DNA of 64,000 bases from Pycnococcus provasolii (lineage: Eukaryota; Chlorophyta; Pseudoscourfieldiophyceae; Pseudoscourfieldiales), in assembly GCA_049487715.1 (NCBI GenBank), contig CP150573.1, positions 124,001 through 188,000 of the forward strand, read 5' to 3'. This document shows, in pieces, positions 52,808-61,328 of the stretch. A program made the position numbers and the translations under genes. The notes under the pieces are model-generated. The model was not told where the DNA came from, searched no databases, and was given only the letters and a program-made list of their open reading frames with translations. Position 1 is the stretch's first letter, and each line of letters begins with the position of its first letter.

Positions 52808-55298
52808 ATGGCGATGCCCGTGCCTGTGCAGTACGTCCCACGCACACACTCATCTTCGGGCGTGTTAGCTTATTTACAGGCATACGGCGTGTGCATACTA
52901 TCTGGACCTTCTGGACATTGTTCTCATCCCTCCTCCTCTTCCTCTTCGTCGTCGTCGTCGTCGTCAATCTCGTTGTTATTACGCGATTTAGCAACTCGCG
53001 TCTTCCCACCTTCCAGCAAAAGACCGCTTCACGCTTCCTCCCCCAAAATTACAGATGTTCGACGACCCGCGCTACTCCCTAAACCTGAAGATATCACCGC
53101 AGATGCCGCCTTGATGGAGGCGGGGGAATCCGAATGGGTCGCGGGTGCGGGACACCAAACACTCGCGCTGCAGGTGTTCGGAACGGATAGACCGGACGTC
53201 GTCATGCTCAGCTGCGCGACGCCAACCACAGAGCACTTCGTCGTTGACGTGCACGACGTCATTTCAACGCTGGGAAACGATAGGAAAGAAAGCCAAGCGA
53301 CCGTATCTGCCATGCACGCCACGCCGTTTGGCGACGGAGGACTCGACGCAACGCCGGACGGACGCGAGACGCCCGGACGCTGGCGTGCGCCGGTCGTTTC
53401 GTTCGTGCACGCGAAGAGACGCAGCGCGACGCGCGCTGATGGAGAGGACACAAGCATGCCATCCGTGTGCGTGTGCCGCCCGCCGTATGCTGATCAGGCA
53501 CTTCCAACAGACAGACACGCCATGCGCAGCGAGACGCAGCTCGCCGCGATCCGCGACGCATTCGTAGACGCGTCTGCAACCGCGACACGGTTCCTGCTGC
53601 GTGTCGGCGACGTGCTCATTCTCGACAGCAATCACGTGTTCCATGGCATGGATCCGGACAACGACAAGGATGCACGGCTACACCGTCTCTGGGTTTGGAC
53701 GTCGCACAGGCCAGGTGATGTGCCAGCGTGTCTCGACCAGGCGATGGATGACGAAGCTCTATGGATGGTGCCGCATCAGATGCCACGGCGAGCAGACGAC
53801 ATTGACGACGACATTGACGACGACGACGAAGAAGAAGAAGACCCAATACCAGGATTGGCTGAGCTGCGCGGGACCTACGTCGGAGAGGGTGGAATGAATG
53901 CAGGTACCACATCCGTCTCAGAATCTGAGGCGGCGGCGGTGTACGCCGCGGCTGGCATCGCACCGGGCGCACGCGTTGGCGCGGCTGCTAGCCTGCTGCT
54001 GGAGGCACCGGCGGCACCTCGTGAGACACAGCTCGACCCGTTTGGACGTGTGATTCCCGAATTGCGAGGTACCAGGTGCGTGTCACTACTATTCGGCGGC
54101 GTGGCGACGATGACGGGCTTTGCGGATGGCCGTCTCCTTGCCGACACGGATGACACCACCCTGATAGATCTGGCAAGCTCTCTATGCGAATTCGACTTGG
54201 CAAGATGGACACGTGAATCTACCGTGCAGGTACCACTATCCTCCGCTGTCATTGCCGAGGCACCGGCGCCAGCGACTGATTTTGCTTCGCGGCGAGATGC
54301 ACGACGGCGTGCACGTGGGGGAGGCGGTGGCGACGTTGCCGGAGGCATCACCACCACCACCACCACCACCACCACCACCACTAACCACGGGCGCACTCAT
54401 CGACCCGCCCGTTGCGGAGGTGGCGCAAACACTTGCGCACCTTCTTGCCCTGAGACGGTTTCGGGCACATCAGCCGGAGCTTGCCGACGGGGTTGTGGCT
54501 GCATTCGGATGCGGCTGCGGCGAATTGGCGGCTCTCTGCGCGGCTGGGAGCGTAAGTGAGGAACAGGCACTAAGGCTAGCGCACGCGAGAGGGCAAGCTT
54601 TGCTGGCGGCAGCGAACGAGGCGGGTGGTACGGTAACCCAGGCGTTGATCACAGGATTGACGGATACAGAGGTGGCTGAACTCGTCGCAAGTGCAAACGC
54701 CGAGAGCGCCGCCGAGAGCGCCGCGGCGCTGCAGCTGGATGGGAATGAGCGCGGTGGTGGCGTGGCGAGAAGCGTGGCTGCGGTCATCTCCGAGCGATGG
54801 GATGCGTTGCGCCGCGGCGTCGTGGGTGGTCCAGACGTTGTGGCTCGCATCGTTGCCAATGCAACAAAGGCTGTGGAAGGTGCTGGTGCGGTGCGTGCAA
54901 GGACCGCGGCATACGCAACGCTGGCACACACTCCACGACTGCAAGGCACGGCGGCGCTGGCGCGGTACAAGGCGGCGCTTGCCAAGGTTCCATTCATTGC
55001 ACCGAAGTGCGACGTCTTTTTCGCATCCGCGCAGCAGGGGCCAAGCACCGCGGTGGACGTGGCTGCCAGGCTGCTTAGGAGCGTCGGACAGACGATGGAT
55101 GTGGAGGCGGGCCTCGGCACACTCGCCGCTTCCATGCGCGACAGGGAGCAGCGTCTTCCGTGGCAGCGCTTTAGCGCTGACGGCACACCGCTACCTCCAC
55201 CTCCACCCGCGGCGCTCGTGGAGCCGACTGCGAAAGGCTCGTTGATGGACGCGCTGCAACGCGTTGATGAGGTGGCATGGCGCTCATGGCGCGAGTAA
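52808..55298 (+). CDS. Oxygenase-like / malonyl-acyltransferase-like fusion protein
   Basis: ATG at 52808. Exon 52808-54229 joins 54273-55298 (or 54297) across a 43- or 67-nt intron with donor GTGCAG|GTACCA, phase 0; about 815 residues. Part one resembles the TauD/gamma-butyrobetaine 2-oxoglutarate oxygenases: FLLRVGDVLILDSNHVFHGM with H279 and a later Arg, but the proximal HxD metal motif reads H116-Gln-Thr (GHQTLALQ). An acidic linker follows. Part two matches FabD-type malonyl-CoA:ACP acyltransferases: VIPELRGTRCVSLLFGG, then AAFGCGCGELAALCAAGSVS where family members have GHSLGEYAAL, and LAHTPRLQ with the catalytic His. The Ser nucleophile codon (54513-54515) is Gly. Both halves may be non-catalytic. 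Function unknown. Confidence 0.7.
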
Positions 55299-55326
55299 AA
55301 CAGAAATTAATCTTTTACATCAAATA

Positions 55327-56997
55327 TTAAGAGATTGCGCTCAAGCTGCGCTCGAGCGCCTCGACACGCTCGCAGCGTTCCCCGAGAAGCTCGAGTGCCT
55401 TCTCCAGCTTAGCCTCAGCTCCGTCAGCGCGCGCGATAGCCTCCGCCAGCTGCCCTTCCATCGCGCGTGCATTCGCCTCTGCTCGCGTTGCATCAGCTTC
55501 CGCGCGCGCGAGCCGACGCGTTTGCGCGAGGTTGTCCGTAGGTGAGGTGCTGAAGGGTCGCGCGGGTTCGTCGGCGCGCAGAGCGTCGAGGTCCAACTCG
55601 TCCTCCTGCTCAAAGTCAAGATCGACGTCAAGATCGTCGCCAAGAGGTTCGTTTTGCGGTGCGGGTTGCGGTGCGGGCGTCACGGACTTCTCAGAAGCTT
55701 CCGCCGGCGCGGGTGCGGGTGCATTCCGCGTCCGTGCCTCCGCCTTTTCTGCGCGCTCCGACGCAAGCTCCGCGAGCTGCTCAGCCGTCTCCCCACGTGC
55801 GCGCCAATCTGCCGCCTCGGCGCGTGATGCGGCGGCGTCAGCCTCCGCCGCCTCCACGCGGCTTTCGAGCGCGGATACCGCACGCATTGCCGTTTCGCGC
55901 CGTCGTCCCTCCGAGGCGAGCTCCGCCTCGAGCGCCGAAGCGCGCTCGTCGCTTGCAGCGGCAGCCGCCTCGGCACGGTGCGCGCGCGCCTCCAGCTCGT
56001 TGCATCGCCGCTCAGCCTTGGCACGTGCGTCCGTCGCGCGTTCCGCGGCGTCCTGCGCCGCGCGCGCCTCGGCGTGTCGCTGCGCTGCCGTCGCCGTCGC
56101 CTCCTCTGCGCGCTGCGCGTTCGTGGCGGCGAGCCGTTCTGCGCGTCGCAGCTGCGTTTCGAGGAAGGATGCCGACTGCGCCGACTCCTGGGCGGGATCC
56201 TCGCTTTCTAGCATGCGTGCGCGCAGTTCTGCGATCTCGGCGGCGGCGGCGTTTGCGTCCCTGTCAGCACGCGTGGCGAGAGCGTCTCTCGCGGCTGTGA
56301 CTCCCTGCAGGTCGTTTTTGAGAGACGCGACCGCTCGCACGAGTTCGGCGCGTTCCGTTTCAAGTTCCCCGATGCGCGCGGCGTACGGTTCGTTGGACGT
56401 ATCAGGGTGTTGGCCATCCTTGTTGTTGTTAGTATTGTTGAAGTTGTTGTTCTCGTCGGAGTCGTCCGAGTTCTGTGCCGAGATGACCGCGACACTTGAA
56501 ACTCTCCTGAGCGCCGCTTCTGCTTCACCCAGTTGTCTCGCGAGTGATTCTCCTTCTTCTTGGAACGTCGTCGCAATCTTAGTTTTCTCGATGAGTTGTC
56601 TCTGAAGCGACTTGGAGCTCTCGAGTGACTCCGCCAACTTCACTTTCGTCTCTTCCAGACGCGACTTGGATTTGATCAAGTCATTTTCCAACGATGCAAG
56701 TCGATGCGAAAACTCAGACTTAAGCTCCTCCATATCAGAATGATCACTCTGAGAACCAGAAGCAGAAGCAGCAGACGCAGCATTTTGACTCCTCAGCTGA
56801 GAAGATAAGGTGGAATTCTCAGAAGAAAGATGGGCATTAATCACTTCAAGTGTTTTCAGCTTTTTCGTCAACTTCAAAACATCAACATTATTATTGGATG
56901 AGTCAGTGGGACCCACGGCTGTCTCACCAACACCCGGTACTGCTGATCCTGCTGCTGGTGGTGTTGGTGTTGCTGTGGTGTGAGAAGACGACGCCAT
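55327..56997 (-). CDS. Golgin-like coiled-coil protein, TMF-like
   Basis: ATG at 56997, 556 residues, intronless. After a Pro/Thr/Gly N-terminus, coiled coil starts at about 40 (DVLKLTKKLKTLEVINAHLS) and runs nearly to the end, broken by an Asn/Asp-rich stretch at about 185-205 and an acidic Pro-rich stretch at about 430-480. The C-terminus (AKLEKALELLGERCERVEAL) matches the TATA-element-modulatory-factor (TMF/ARA160) end, which in the family binds Rab6 at the Golgi. The call depends on this short block; other coiled-coil proteins cannot be excluded. The stop is 28 nt from the convergent fusion gene. Confidence 0.62.
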   Translation of the reverse strand: MASSSHTTATPTPPAAGSAVPGVGETAVGPTDSSNNNVDVLKLTKKLKTLEVINAHLSSENSTLSSQLRSQNAASAASASGSQSDHSDMEELKSEFSHRLASLENDLIKSKSRLEETKVKLAESLESSKSLQRQLIEKTKIATTFQEEGESLARQLGEAEAALRRVSSVAVISAQNSDDSDENNNFNNTNNNKDGQHPDTSNEPYAARIGELETERAELVRAVASLKNDLQGVTAARDALATRADRDANAAAAEIAELRARMLESEDPAQESAQSASFLETQLRRAERLAATNAQRAEEATATAAQRHAEARAAQDAAERATDARAKAERRCNELEARAHRAEAAAAASDERASALEAELASEGRRRETAMRAVSALESRVEAAEADAAASRAEAADWRARGETAEQLAELASERAEKAEARTRNAPAPAPAEASEKSVTPAPQPAPQNEPLGDDLDVDLDFEQEDELDLDALRADEPARPFSTSPTDNLAQTRRLARAEADATRAEANARAMEGQLAEAIARADGAEAKLEKALELLGERCERVEALERSLSAIS

Positions 56998-58296
56998 CCT
57001 TCACCTTCGAAGGGAACGAAGTGATTCGCCAACAACGAATCGACGACGACAAATCGACGACCAACGAATCTCCAACGAATCTCCAACGAATCGACGACCA
57101 CCACCACCAACAACAACAACAACGACCGATCTTCGCAGCAGGTGCCACCACCTCCACCACGGGACGGGAGCCGATCCGCGAGATCCGGAGAGCGACACTG
57201 GAAAGCGCGCCTTCGCGGAGAATGATATGACCAAAAAAAAACAAATATATTGGCAGATCTTCACCTCCTCAGGCACCGTGGGAAAACTGGGGGGCTTTCG
57301 GTTGAAAAAACCAACCAATGAACCCCGAATTTTTTCAAAAAACGAATTCCCCCCAGGCGGGCGCTGCGCGCCCGCGGCCACACCCATCGGTCTGACGAAC
57401 GTATGATGTAATGTCTCGTTACACGAACTTACATTTGATTTGTGAACCAGTGCCGAGCCGAGCCTGCGGAGAGGTCTCGGTAGGTGGTCACGACGGTTCA
57501 GGCTGTTCGCCATCACCACCGTCGTGAAAGCTTGTCCCCCCCAAGGCGCCCAGAACGCTCTTGGGCGAGCAGATCCCAAGATAGGGGTCTTTTCACGAGC
57601 GGTAACCATCGTTCTGGCGTGACCTCTGTCGAGAACGAACGACGCCCTTTGCGCCTGTGCGAGGCGGGAAACCGAGTAGTGGAGGAACACCCAAGCGGCG
57701 CAATGCCCTTGAACGAACTCATCGTTGGTTTCCTTCTTCGAATTGATAACGCGGATTGAGTGCGTCGAGTTCGCTTTTTTTCAAGTTTTCGCCACTAAGT
57801 TTTCGCCACTGTCGTAGTCCTTGAGCATGGAGTTGTCACTGATCAGGTTCGTGTAGTACTCGGAGTTCATGTCTCGACTCGTCGCAAAAAGGTACATCGC
57901 AAACTTCTCCAATTTCACCGCCTTGGCGAGCGTGAGTCCGTTGAGCGTCGACCACCGTCGAGCTCGCTTTTCCTCAACCGCTTATCTGGGCGACGGTCGG
58001 TGCATAGCTCACGCAACTTATGCTCGGCGTTTCGTGGGGGGCGTGGCGGTGCTTGCGTTGCTATCTTCCGCACCAACATGTGTTGCATTTTCACTAAGCG
58101 TGAATTCGTTGATGGCAATACTACTTATGCTTACCCGAGCGGGATCCCAAAAGTCCCCCCGCCCGGGGCCCCTCCTCCACAGTCCCCGAATTTTTTGTGG
58201 GATCACATTCATCGGATACATTTCGCTCAGGACTGCAAGGTGCCGTCTGATGACAAGTTGACAACCACTTCTTTTAATAAAGTACTTCAAAAGACG
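56998..58296. other. Unresolved 1.3-kb region with hairpins and a coding remnant
   Basis: 57020-57120 has CGAATC/CGACGA and CAACGAATCTC repeats, probably the golgin leader. 57240-57730 is rich in inverted repeats: GCGGGCGC/GCGCCCGC at 57357-57375 (3-nt loop) and TCACGACGGT/ACCGTCGTGA at 57488-57527. Two copies of AAGTTTTCGCCACT lie at 57783-57810. A short coding remnant follows on the minus strand. No known RNA or gene family is recognised, and there is no TTAGGG array. Confidence 0.45.
57781..57981 (-). pseudogene. Short coding remnant, unknown
   Basis: The minus frame between a TAA at 57984-57982 and a TGA at 57783-57781 reads as 66 protein-like residues (WSTLNGLTLAKAVKLEKFAM, then YLFATSRDMNSEYYTNLISD). 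The first ATG is at 57897. The piece is too short for a complete domain, and its 3' end runs into the duplicated AAGTTTTCGCCACT element, which looks like a truncation. No family recognised. Confidence 0.3.
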
Positions 58297-58945
58297 ATGA
58301 CGCAACTCGTTCGGCTGCCGCTGGTATGTGCTTTATCGATAATAATGATGACGACGATTGTGATGATGAGCAGCACAAGCAACTACAAACTTCTGCACGT
58401 CGCCGCGCTCACCGAGTCCCATGATGATGGTGGTGATGCGGCGGCTGCTGCTGCGAAAGCTCTTGTCACATCGGTTGTGACGGACGTGGAGGTGCAAGGC
58501 TTGGACTCTGTGCTTCGCGAATTGAACAATCCTAATAGCACGCAATACCGCAATGCCTCTGGTGCGTCTATGGTGTTCGTCGTTGCATTCAACGGAACGA
58601 TTCTGTCAGGTGCCGAGTTTCCATCGTTTGTGGGGCGCTCGGTGCAGGAGCTCATCGACAGCAACCTACAACAGCTCGTAGGCGGCGGCAACTTGATCAG
58701 CGGAGACGAGTATCACGAACGCTCGAAGAAAAGCAGCGATGACACCCGGCGGTGGATGGATGGAGTATCCATGGATTACACCGGATGGCGTGGAATTTAC
58801 CAAGTTGAGCTACCTCAGCCAACCTATCGCGAACATTGATGTGTACATCGGAAGCGGCTACGAGTTACCCCCCAACACCACCGCGAGCACCTCTCCTTCG
58901 ACGACGACGACGGATCATGAAGCACCAGCGCCGGATGAAGAATGA
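58297..58945 (+). CDS. Secreted or anchored sCache-domain protein with frameshift
   Basis: ATG at 58297, preceded by a TTTTAATAAAG stretch. A hydrophobic N-terminus (LPLVCALSIIMMTTIVMMSS) acts as signal peptide or anchor. The rest resembles a single Cache (sCache_2) sensor domain: ASMVFVVAFNGTILSGAEFP, NLQQLVGGGNLISGDEYH, then in the next frame GGGWMEYPWI, FTKLSYLSQPIANIDVYIGS. The frame changes at about 58730-58745, next to an AAAA run, and no GT-AG intron fits, so there is either a one-base sequence error or a disabling mutation. Read through the shift it is about 215 residues with a Thr/Ser-rich tail. Cache domains bind small ligands outside the cell; in bacteria they usually feed kinases or chemoreceptors, but no signalling domain is attached here. 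Confidence 0.62.
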
Positions 58946-59044
58946 TAATTCCTCATCAATGTCAATCATCCAGACGAGTGTTGTTGTTTTTGTTTTTTGA
59001 AAATGAAAATGAATGTTACCTGCGATTGTGCAACTACTTAAAAG

Positions 59045-60247
59045 TTAGTCGAGGCTGTGCGTGATGGGCACGAGCTCGAGCGGAATGGCGTTCAAGTCCA
59101 CCGCGGGCGCACGGCTCTCCGCCGCGACCGCAGCGGCGGCGGCACCAACGGGACGATCCCACCACGGCCAAATCTGGTCGGTACCCGATGATGTTGTCGT
59201 CAGCGACACGCCTGATTCGCGTGCGAGCATCTCGCCGCGGTGCGCCGAGCCGACGGCGAAGGCACGCGCGCGATCCGACGGAGACAGCGTCGTTCCGAGC
59301 GGCGCCATCGCCGGCGGAACGACACTCGCCTCCACTGCGAGGCTGCTCGAGAACAAGCGCCTGCCCGCGGGACGGCTCAGCTGCCAAACGCCAGGCGCGA
59401 GATAGCCTGGCAGCCGCGACGCGCGGAACGAGTTCCACAGCAAGTACTGCTGACGCGACTCCCAGTACCATCGCACGAGGAACACGACGTGGCGTGTGTT
59501 CATGTCCCACGTCGATCCGCGCTGGAACGTCTCGTAACCCAGGAATCCCGAGCGCACGCCGCCATGCATCGCCACCTTCTCGCGTTGTCGCCACGCGGTC
59601 TCAAATGCGCCCACCGAGTCTGTGTCGACACGAAAGGCGTAGCTGACGATGTGCGCAACACGTGGAGGAACGAACGTTTTGGGGACGACCCTACTCGGTG
59701 GCTCCTCCTCGGGTGCCATGCGTCGATGCTGCTGCTGATGTTGTTGTTGTTGTAGCCTGCCACTTCCGCTCGCCATCGCGTTTGCAAGCGTGAGTTTGCG
59801 CGCAGCAGGCTCGAAGCGCATCACGTTCGGCGCAAAGGATGCGTGCACAAGACGAAACTCGTGTGGAATGGGTGGTGACACCACATATGAGGATGGTGTG
59901 ATGAGTTGCTGTTGTTGTTGCTGTTGTTGTTGCTGCTGCTGTTGGTGTGGTTGTTGACGATGATAGTAGCTGTGCTGCTGTGGTGGTGAAGAAGTGAAAT
60001 ATTGCTGCTGCTGCTGCATTGTTCTTGGAGGAGGGGGGGGAGGGGGAGGTGCCGCCGCCGAGGACCGTTTCTCACCACCACGAGCCCGTCGCGGCGACGG
60101 TGACGACGTCGTCGTCGAAGCAACACCGCCACCTCGTCCTGCTGATCCTCTCCTCGCTGCACTACCGCCGCTGCCCCTTCCACCGCCATGGCTGTTCTGC
60201 TGAGGCGAACGGTTATTATGTTGATGTTCTTGTTGGCGCGACGCCAT
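59045..60247 (-). CDS. ABM-like (antibiotic biosynthesis monooxygenase fold) protein with poly-Gln region
   Basis: ATG at 60247, 400 residues. The N-terminal ~190 residues are low complexity: Gly/Arg/Ser, eight Pro, and Gln runs of up to thirteen. Then a domain of about 85 residues has the ABM pattern: HIVSYAFRVDTDSVGAFETA, WRQREK, GGVRSGFLGYETFQRG, HVVFLVRWYWESRQQYLLWN and SFRASRLPGY. ABM domains are dimeric alpha/beta barrels in heme-degrading and quinone-forming monooxygenases. The remaining residues include WPWWDRP and a hydrophobic Ala-rich stretch. Poly-Gln next to an ABM fold is odd; the catalytic status is not clear from sequence. Its start faces the 5S rRNA gene. Confidence 0.58.
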   Translation of the reverse strand: MASRQQEHQHNNRSPQQNSHGGGRGSGGSAARRGSAGRGGGVASTTTSSPSPRRARGGEKRSSAAAPPPPPPPPRTMQQQQQYFTSSPPQQHSYYHRQQPHQQQQQQQQQQQQQLITPSSYVVSPPIPHEFRLVHASFAPNVMRFEPAARKLTLANAMASGSGRLQQQQHQQQHRRMAPEEEPPSRVVPKTFVPPRVAHIVSYAFRVDTDSVGAFETAWRQREKVAMHGGVRSGFLGYETFQRGSTWDMNTRHVVFLVRWYWESRQQYLLWNSFRASRLPGYLAPGVWQLSRPAGRRLFSSSLAVEASVVPPAMAPLGTTLSPSDRARAFAVGSAHRGEMLARESGVSLTTTSSGTDQIWPWWDRPVGAAAAAVAAESRAPAVDLNAIPLELVPITHSLD

Positions 60248-60386
60248 TATTATTCCTTGATGATCTGCTTCGGCGAAAAAGTGTTGTGGTTTGATGTTTC
60301 AGGAGGAAGGGACAGGAGTAGGGGGGAGAGGTCGACGCATTTTGACTTGTGCAGTACATATTCTGTCTCGATCCAGCACTATGTCT

Positions 60387-60507
60387 ATCGCACGTTCATA
60401 CCTTCTTGAATACGCCCGATCCCATCAGCACTCGGAAGCTAAGCAAGAATGGGCCGGAATAGTACTTTCTTGAGGAATCAGAATGGAACTCCCGGTGACG
60501 TGCGGTT
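60387..60507 (+). rRNA. 5S ribosomal RNA
   Basis: About 120 nt. Helix I pairs CGCACG (60389-60394) with CGTGCG (60499-60504). The conserved internal order is present: TCATACC, then CCCGATCCCATCAGCACTCG, GGAAGCTAAGC (box A of the internal promoter), GGGCCGGAATAGTACT. Helix II pairs TTCTTG with CAAGAA. A T-run follows immediately. It lies alone between two protein genes rather than in a tandem 5S cluster or the large rRNA repeat, at least within this window. The 3' half is more divergent than the 5' half, so an expressed copy is likely but not proven. Confidence 0.88.
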
Positions 60508-60508
60508 C

Positions 60509-60514
60509 TTTTTT
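60509..60514 (+). terminator. Pol III terminator of 5S rRNA
   Basis: Six consecutive T directly after the 5S sequence (60509-60514), the usual RNA polymerase III stop. It is followed at once by GCCCGGGTTCGATTCC, which matches a tRNA T-arm / B-box. Confidence 0.8.
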
Positions 60515-60609
60515 GCCCGGGTTCGATTCCTAACTTCTTCTTTCTTTTTTTTGGTACTTATTCGCTATCGTCGTCGTCGTCGTCGCTGCAGTGGCGAACG
60601 TGCAATCGC

Positions 60610-61257
60610 ATGGCGCTCGGCAACCTGTACGTCACCATCAAGGACGCATACGGCGCACCGGCTGTAAACAGCGACAGCTGGTGGAAAGTGGAAGGAAGCG
60701 ACGCCATTGCGGACATGTACGTGACAGTTGTTCTCAAATCAGATACGCCGGGAGTAGGAACGTTGATGACGACCACATCGACGGTGAAGGCTTTCCGACC
60801 GCACTCGTTGGCGAAGTGGCACGATCAGGTGGTACTGCCTGTGCACGAGGGAACGGAGGAATTACGCATATTCGTCTGCAAAAAGGCACCGACGCACTGG
60901 TGGCAGTCGCGTCACCGTCGTCGTCGCATACACGTCGTGGCAGTGGCGGGTCTCTACGTGCGTGACATTATGCGTTGTCCGGTGCTTGATAAGAAGTTTG
61001 AGCTTTTCACGCCGGAAGGTGACCCTAACCCCGCTGGACTCATTTCACTCGAGCTGAAATTTGTCGAAGGCGAATCCGCATTACCACCCGCACGCGTCTT
61101 CTCCTTGCTCACATCTTCCTCTCCTGCAGCATGGCGACGTGGTTTGCGTTTTCTGCTCTTTGGCTTTGCCGTTGGCGTGGTCACCTATGCCATGGAAAAA
61201 CGCATCTTCCGCCCGTACAACAACAAGCTCCTGGAGAAGAGGACGACGACGACATGA
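60610..61257 (+). CDS. C2-like domain protein with C-terminal membrane anchor
   Basis: ATG at 60610, 215 residues. The N-terminal ~145 residues are beta-rich and follow a C2 sandwich plan: LGNLYVTIKDAYGAPAV, ADMYVTVVLKSD, TVKAFRPHSLAKWHDQVVLP, EELRIFVCKKA and AGLISLELKFVEGE. The Ca2+-binding Asp positions of classical C2 domains are only partly present. Near the end comes a hydrophobic helix (GLRFLLFGFAVGVVTYAM) with a short basic C-terminus, so the protein is probably tail-anchored with the C2 facing the cytosol. A role in membrane contact or trafficking is inference. Convergent with the peroxidase gene, 71 nt apart. Confidence 0.65.
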   Translation: MALGNLYVTIKDAYGAPAVNSDSWWKVEGSDAIADMYVTVVLKSDTPGVGTLMTTTSTVKAFRPHSLAKWHDQVVLPVHEGTEELRIFVCKKAPTHWWQSRHRRRRIHVVAVAGLYVRDIMRCPVLDKKFELFTPEGDPNPAGLISLELKFVEGESALPPARVFSLLTSSSPAAWRRGLRFLLFGFAVGVVTYAMEKRIFRPYNNKLLEKRTTTT

Positions 61258-61328
61258 TGACTGCCACACAAGAATCGTGTAAATTGCGTTACTACCCACC
61301 CACCCACCCACTCACCTACAACTAACTA

